A stretch of DNA of 7,636 nt from UBA7236 sp964638865 (GTDB taxonomy: Bacteria; Bacteroidota; Bacteroidia; Chitinophagales; BACL12), in NCBI GenBank assembly GCA_964638865.1, contig CAZXBG010000165.1, positions 1-7,636 on the forward strand. Reading direction: 5' to 3'. Positions 6,547 through 7,636 of this stretch are shown here, one piece after another. The translations under genes were made by a program, and so were the position numbers. Position 1 is the stretch's first letter, and each line of letters begins with the position of its first letter. The notes beneath the pieces are model-generated. The model ran no database searches, was not told the origin of the DNA, and worked only from the letters and a program-made list of their open reading frames with translations.

Positions 6547-6554
6547 TATTTTTG
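6547..6554 (+). promoter_or_regulatory. -7 box of the outer-membrane protein gene
   Basis: TATTTTTG matches TAnnTTTG and ends 19 nt before the ATG at 6574. A TTG at 6531-6533 is only 13 bp upstream, closer than the usual -33 spacing, so the -33 element is poor. It lies in the 53-bp divergent gap shared with the small membrane protein gene. Confidence 0.45.
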
Positions 6555-6573
6555 AATATCCAACAACAAAAGT

Positions 6574-7467
6574 ATGCGAATAAGACTTATATCCACACTA
6601 TTCATCAACATTTTATTGGTATCCGTTTCCTTTGGTCAGGTGTGGACGCTGGATAAAAATGAAATTTATGTCAATCTTTCCTTTAGCAATACAGCGTATA
6701 ATGAAGGTTATGACAGTGCATCAGAAATAACAATACTGCCAGTCCAAATCGCGGACAGAACTATACAATTATTTGCACAATACGGACTTACCGAAAAGAT
6801 CACCCTGCAATTAAAGTTGCCCTATAAAATACTAGTTTCGGAGGGTGACCTTGCGGTATTTAATTCTATTGAAGGAAATTATCTGGAAACGGGAAATTTA
6901 AATTACTTTGGAAATATTGAAGCAGGAGCATTATATAAATTTGTGGACGATAAACCAATGGTGTCTATTTCATTTTTTGTGGAAACAAATACGATGGATC
7001 ATAATTATTTAACGGGCTTACAAACGGGATTCAACAGTTTTGGATTTAAGCCGGGTGCAGGTGTTGGATGGGGCTTTGAAAAATCATGGTTCCACTATTA
7101 TTTGGGTGGGGAGCTTCGAACACATAATTATAGCAGTGCAATTTTATCCAATTTGGAATTGGGATATAAACCTGTTCCCTATTTATATGCTGCTGCAAAT
7201 CTTTTTGTAAAACGTTCGCTTGATGCCGGGGGAGATTGTGATTGCACAAATATATATACCTCACTTTATTTGAATGATCAGGATTATTTTGCTTATGCAT
7301 TAAAAGCAGGATTTAATATTGACAAATGGGGATTTAATTTTAGCTATAATGGAGCTTTCTCTGCTTCTAATTTACCTGCTGAGGGAATAATGACTGTTGG
7401 TTTGCAGTACAAAGGAAATATTATTAATAAACCGGAGGACAGCTATTTAATTACTCCGAAGTTTTAA
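6574..7467 (+). CDS. Predicted outer-membrane beta-barrel protein (transporter-like)
   Basis: A 297-residue protein with a Sec signal peptide at its N-terminus (MRIRLISTLFINILLVSVSFGQ), cleaved near residue 21-22. The mature part is a series of amphipathic strands with many aromatic residues: EIYVNLSFSNTAY (30-42), RTIQLFAQYGLTEKITLQLKLPYKI (62-86), NIEAGALYKF (114-123), MVSISFFVETNT (129-140), KPGAGVGWGFEKSWFHYYLGGELRTHNY (159-186), LYAAANLFVKRS (204-215), FAYALKAGFNI (239-249), WGFNFSYNGAFSA (252-264) and GIMTVGLQYKG (271-281). The phrase QYGLTEKITLQLKLPY resembles outer-membrane proteins of the phenol-degradation MetA-like transporter group. There is no T9SS sorting domain. A CDC pair (222-224) sits in a likely loop. 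The substrate is unknown and no operon partner is visible. The beta-barrel call is strong on pattern; the transporter label is tentative. Confidence 0.75.
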   Translation: MRIRLISTLFINILLVSVSFGQVWTLDKNEIYVNLSFSNTAYNEGYDSASEITILPVQIADRTIQLFAQYGLTEKITLQLKLPYKILVSEGDLAVFNSIEGNYLETGNLNYFGNIEAGALYKFVDDKPMVSISFFVETNTMDHNYLTGLQTGFNSFGFKPGAGVGWGFEKSWFHYYLGGELRTHNYSSAILSNLELGYKPVPYLYAAANLFVKRSLDAGGDCDCTNIYTSLYLNDQDYFAYALKAGFNIDKWGFNFSYNGAFSASNLPAEGIMTVGLQYKGNIINKPEDSYLITPKF

Positions 7468-7567
7468 ATGATTGCTAATATTAAATTTACTGCTTATAAT
7501 ATTTCATTTCGATTTATTTATTTTCGTTTTATTGATATTTAATCATATCCTGATACATCGTCAATTT
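7468..7567. other. AT-rich intergenic stretch without recognised genes
   Basis: The 100 bp after the outer-membrane gene is very AT-rich and holds no convincing coding frame, promoter or RNA. A 24-codon frame beginning directly after the stop (7468-7542) was judged accidental. Confidence 0.6.
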
Positions 7568-7622
7568 GGGCTAAAGCCCTCGGGGTGTGTTGGCTTTTAC
7601 CCACCGGCTAAAGCCGGGGGTT
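7568..7622. repeat. REP-like palindromic intergenic element
   Basis: A GC-rich island in AT-rich DNA built of related palindromes. GGGC-TAAA-GCCC (7568-7579) and CCGGC-TAAA-GCCGG (7604-7617) share the core GGCTAAAGCC in the same orientation. Between them, GGCTTTTACCC (7592-7602) is an imperfect inverted copy. The second stem can extend past one mismatch to 7601-7620. Paired hairpins with a common core and TAAA loops, placed between genes, are the hallmark of REP/BIME-type elements, which can occur in many copies and be moved by REP-associated tyrosine transposases. Only one unit is visible here, so multi-copy status is inferred. Confidence 0.6.
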
Positions 7623-7636
7623 ATTTTTTATTTTTA
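7601..7636 (+). terminator. Possible intrinsic terminator formed by the last repeat hairpin
   Basis: The stem 7601-7608 / 7613-7620 (one A·G mismatch, TAAA loop) is followed at once by a T-rich run from 7621 to the window end (TTATTTTTTATTTTTA). On the plus strand this has the form of a rho-independent terminator and could end the outer-membrane protein transcript, 133 nt after its stop codon. It may equally be just the flank of the repeat. Confidence 0.4.

Noticed and set aside
6165..6611. 148-codon frame on the minus strand
   Set aside because: It overlaps the 3' end of the radical SAM gene and the start of the outer-membrane gene, has no family-like pattern, and competes with the better two-helix protein in another frame of the same strand.
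6369..6656. 95-codon plus-strand frame
   Set aside because: It is antisense to the small membrane protein and overlaps the start of the outer-membrane gene in another frame; composition looks like a shadow.
7468..7542. 24-codon frame directly after the outer-membrane gene
   Set aside because: It consists mainly of AT-rich codons (Ile, Phe, Tyr), has no ribosome site of its own and no recognisable feature.

Overview
The window looks like chromosomal DNA from a member of the Bacteroidota, probably an environmental or uncultured lineage. Four things suggest this. One secreted protein ends in a type IX secretion (T9SS) sorting domain. Start-proximal -7 boxes have the Bacteroidota form TAnnTTTG. 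The genome is AT-rich and Shine-Dalgarno sites are mostly weak. A DUF983 zinc-ribbon membrane protein of Bacteroidota type is also present. No rRNA, tRNA, CRISPR array, transposase or phage gene was recognised.

Layout. At 1-1004, on the minus strand, a class I SAM-dependent methyltransferase is followed 9 bp later by a DUF983 protein that runs off the left edge. A 195 bp divergent intergenic region (1005-1199) carries a Fur-box-like palindrome next to the methyltransferase and a run of 11-bp direct repeats nearer hemA. At 1200-4006, on the plus strand, lies a tight two-gene haem/tetrapyrrole operon: hemA (glutamyl-tRNA reductase, GTG start) and a hemC-hemD fusion (hydroxymethylbilane synthase joined to uroporphyrinogen-III synthase). 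Convergent to it, at 4036-5007, is an exported DUF1028 protein with a T9SS C-terminal domain. A divergent region (5008-5195) separates this from a radical SAM/SPASM protein (5196-6302). A small two-helix membrane protein lies on the minus strand (6299-6520), overlapping the radical SAM stop by 4 bp. Divergent from it is a predicted outer-membrane beta-barrel protein (6574-7467). The right end (7468-7636) is AT-rich non-coding DNA holding a GC-rich REP-like palindromic element that ends in a T-rich stretch.

How the genes work together. HemA makes glutamate-1-semialdehyde from glutamyl-tRNA. The HemC-HemD fusion carries porphobilinogen to uroporphyrinogen III. The intervening steps (HemL, HemB) and the later ones must be encoded elsewhere. 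The other genes are not obviously part of that pathway. A Fur-like site beside a haem operon would fit iron-linked control, but by position it serves the methyltransferase promoter at least as well. I did not find a clear new multi-gene system. The points most worth checking are the regulatory DNA at 1029-1143, the uncertain start and internal hairpin of the radical SAM gene, the exported Ntn-hydrolase-like DUF1028 protein, and the terminal repeat.
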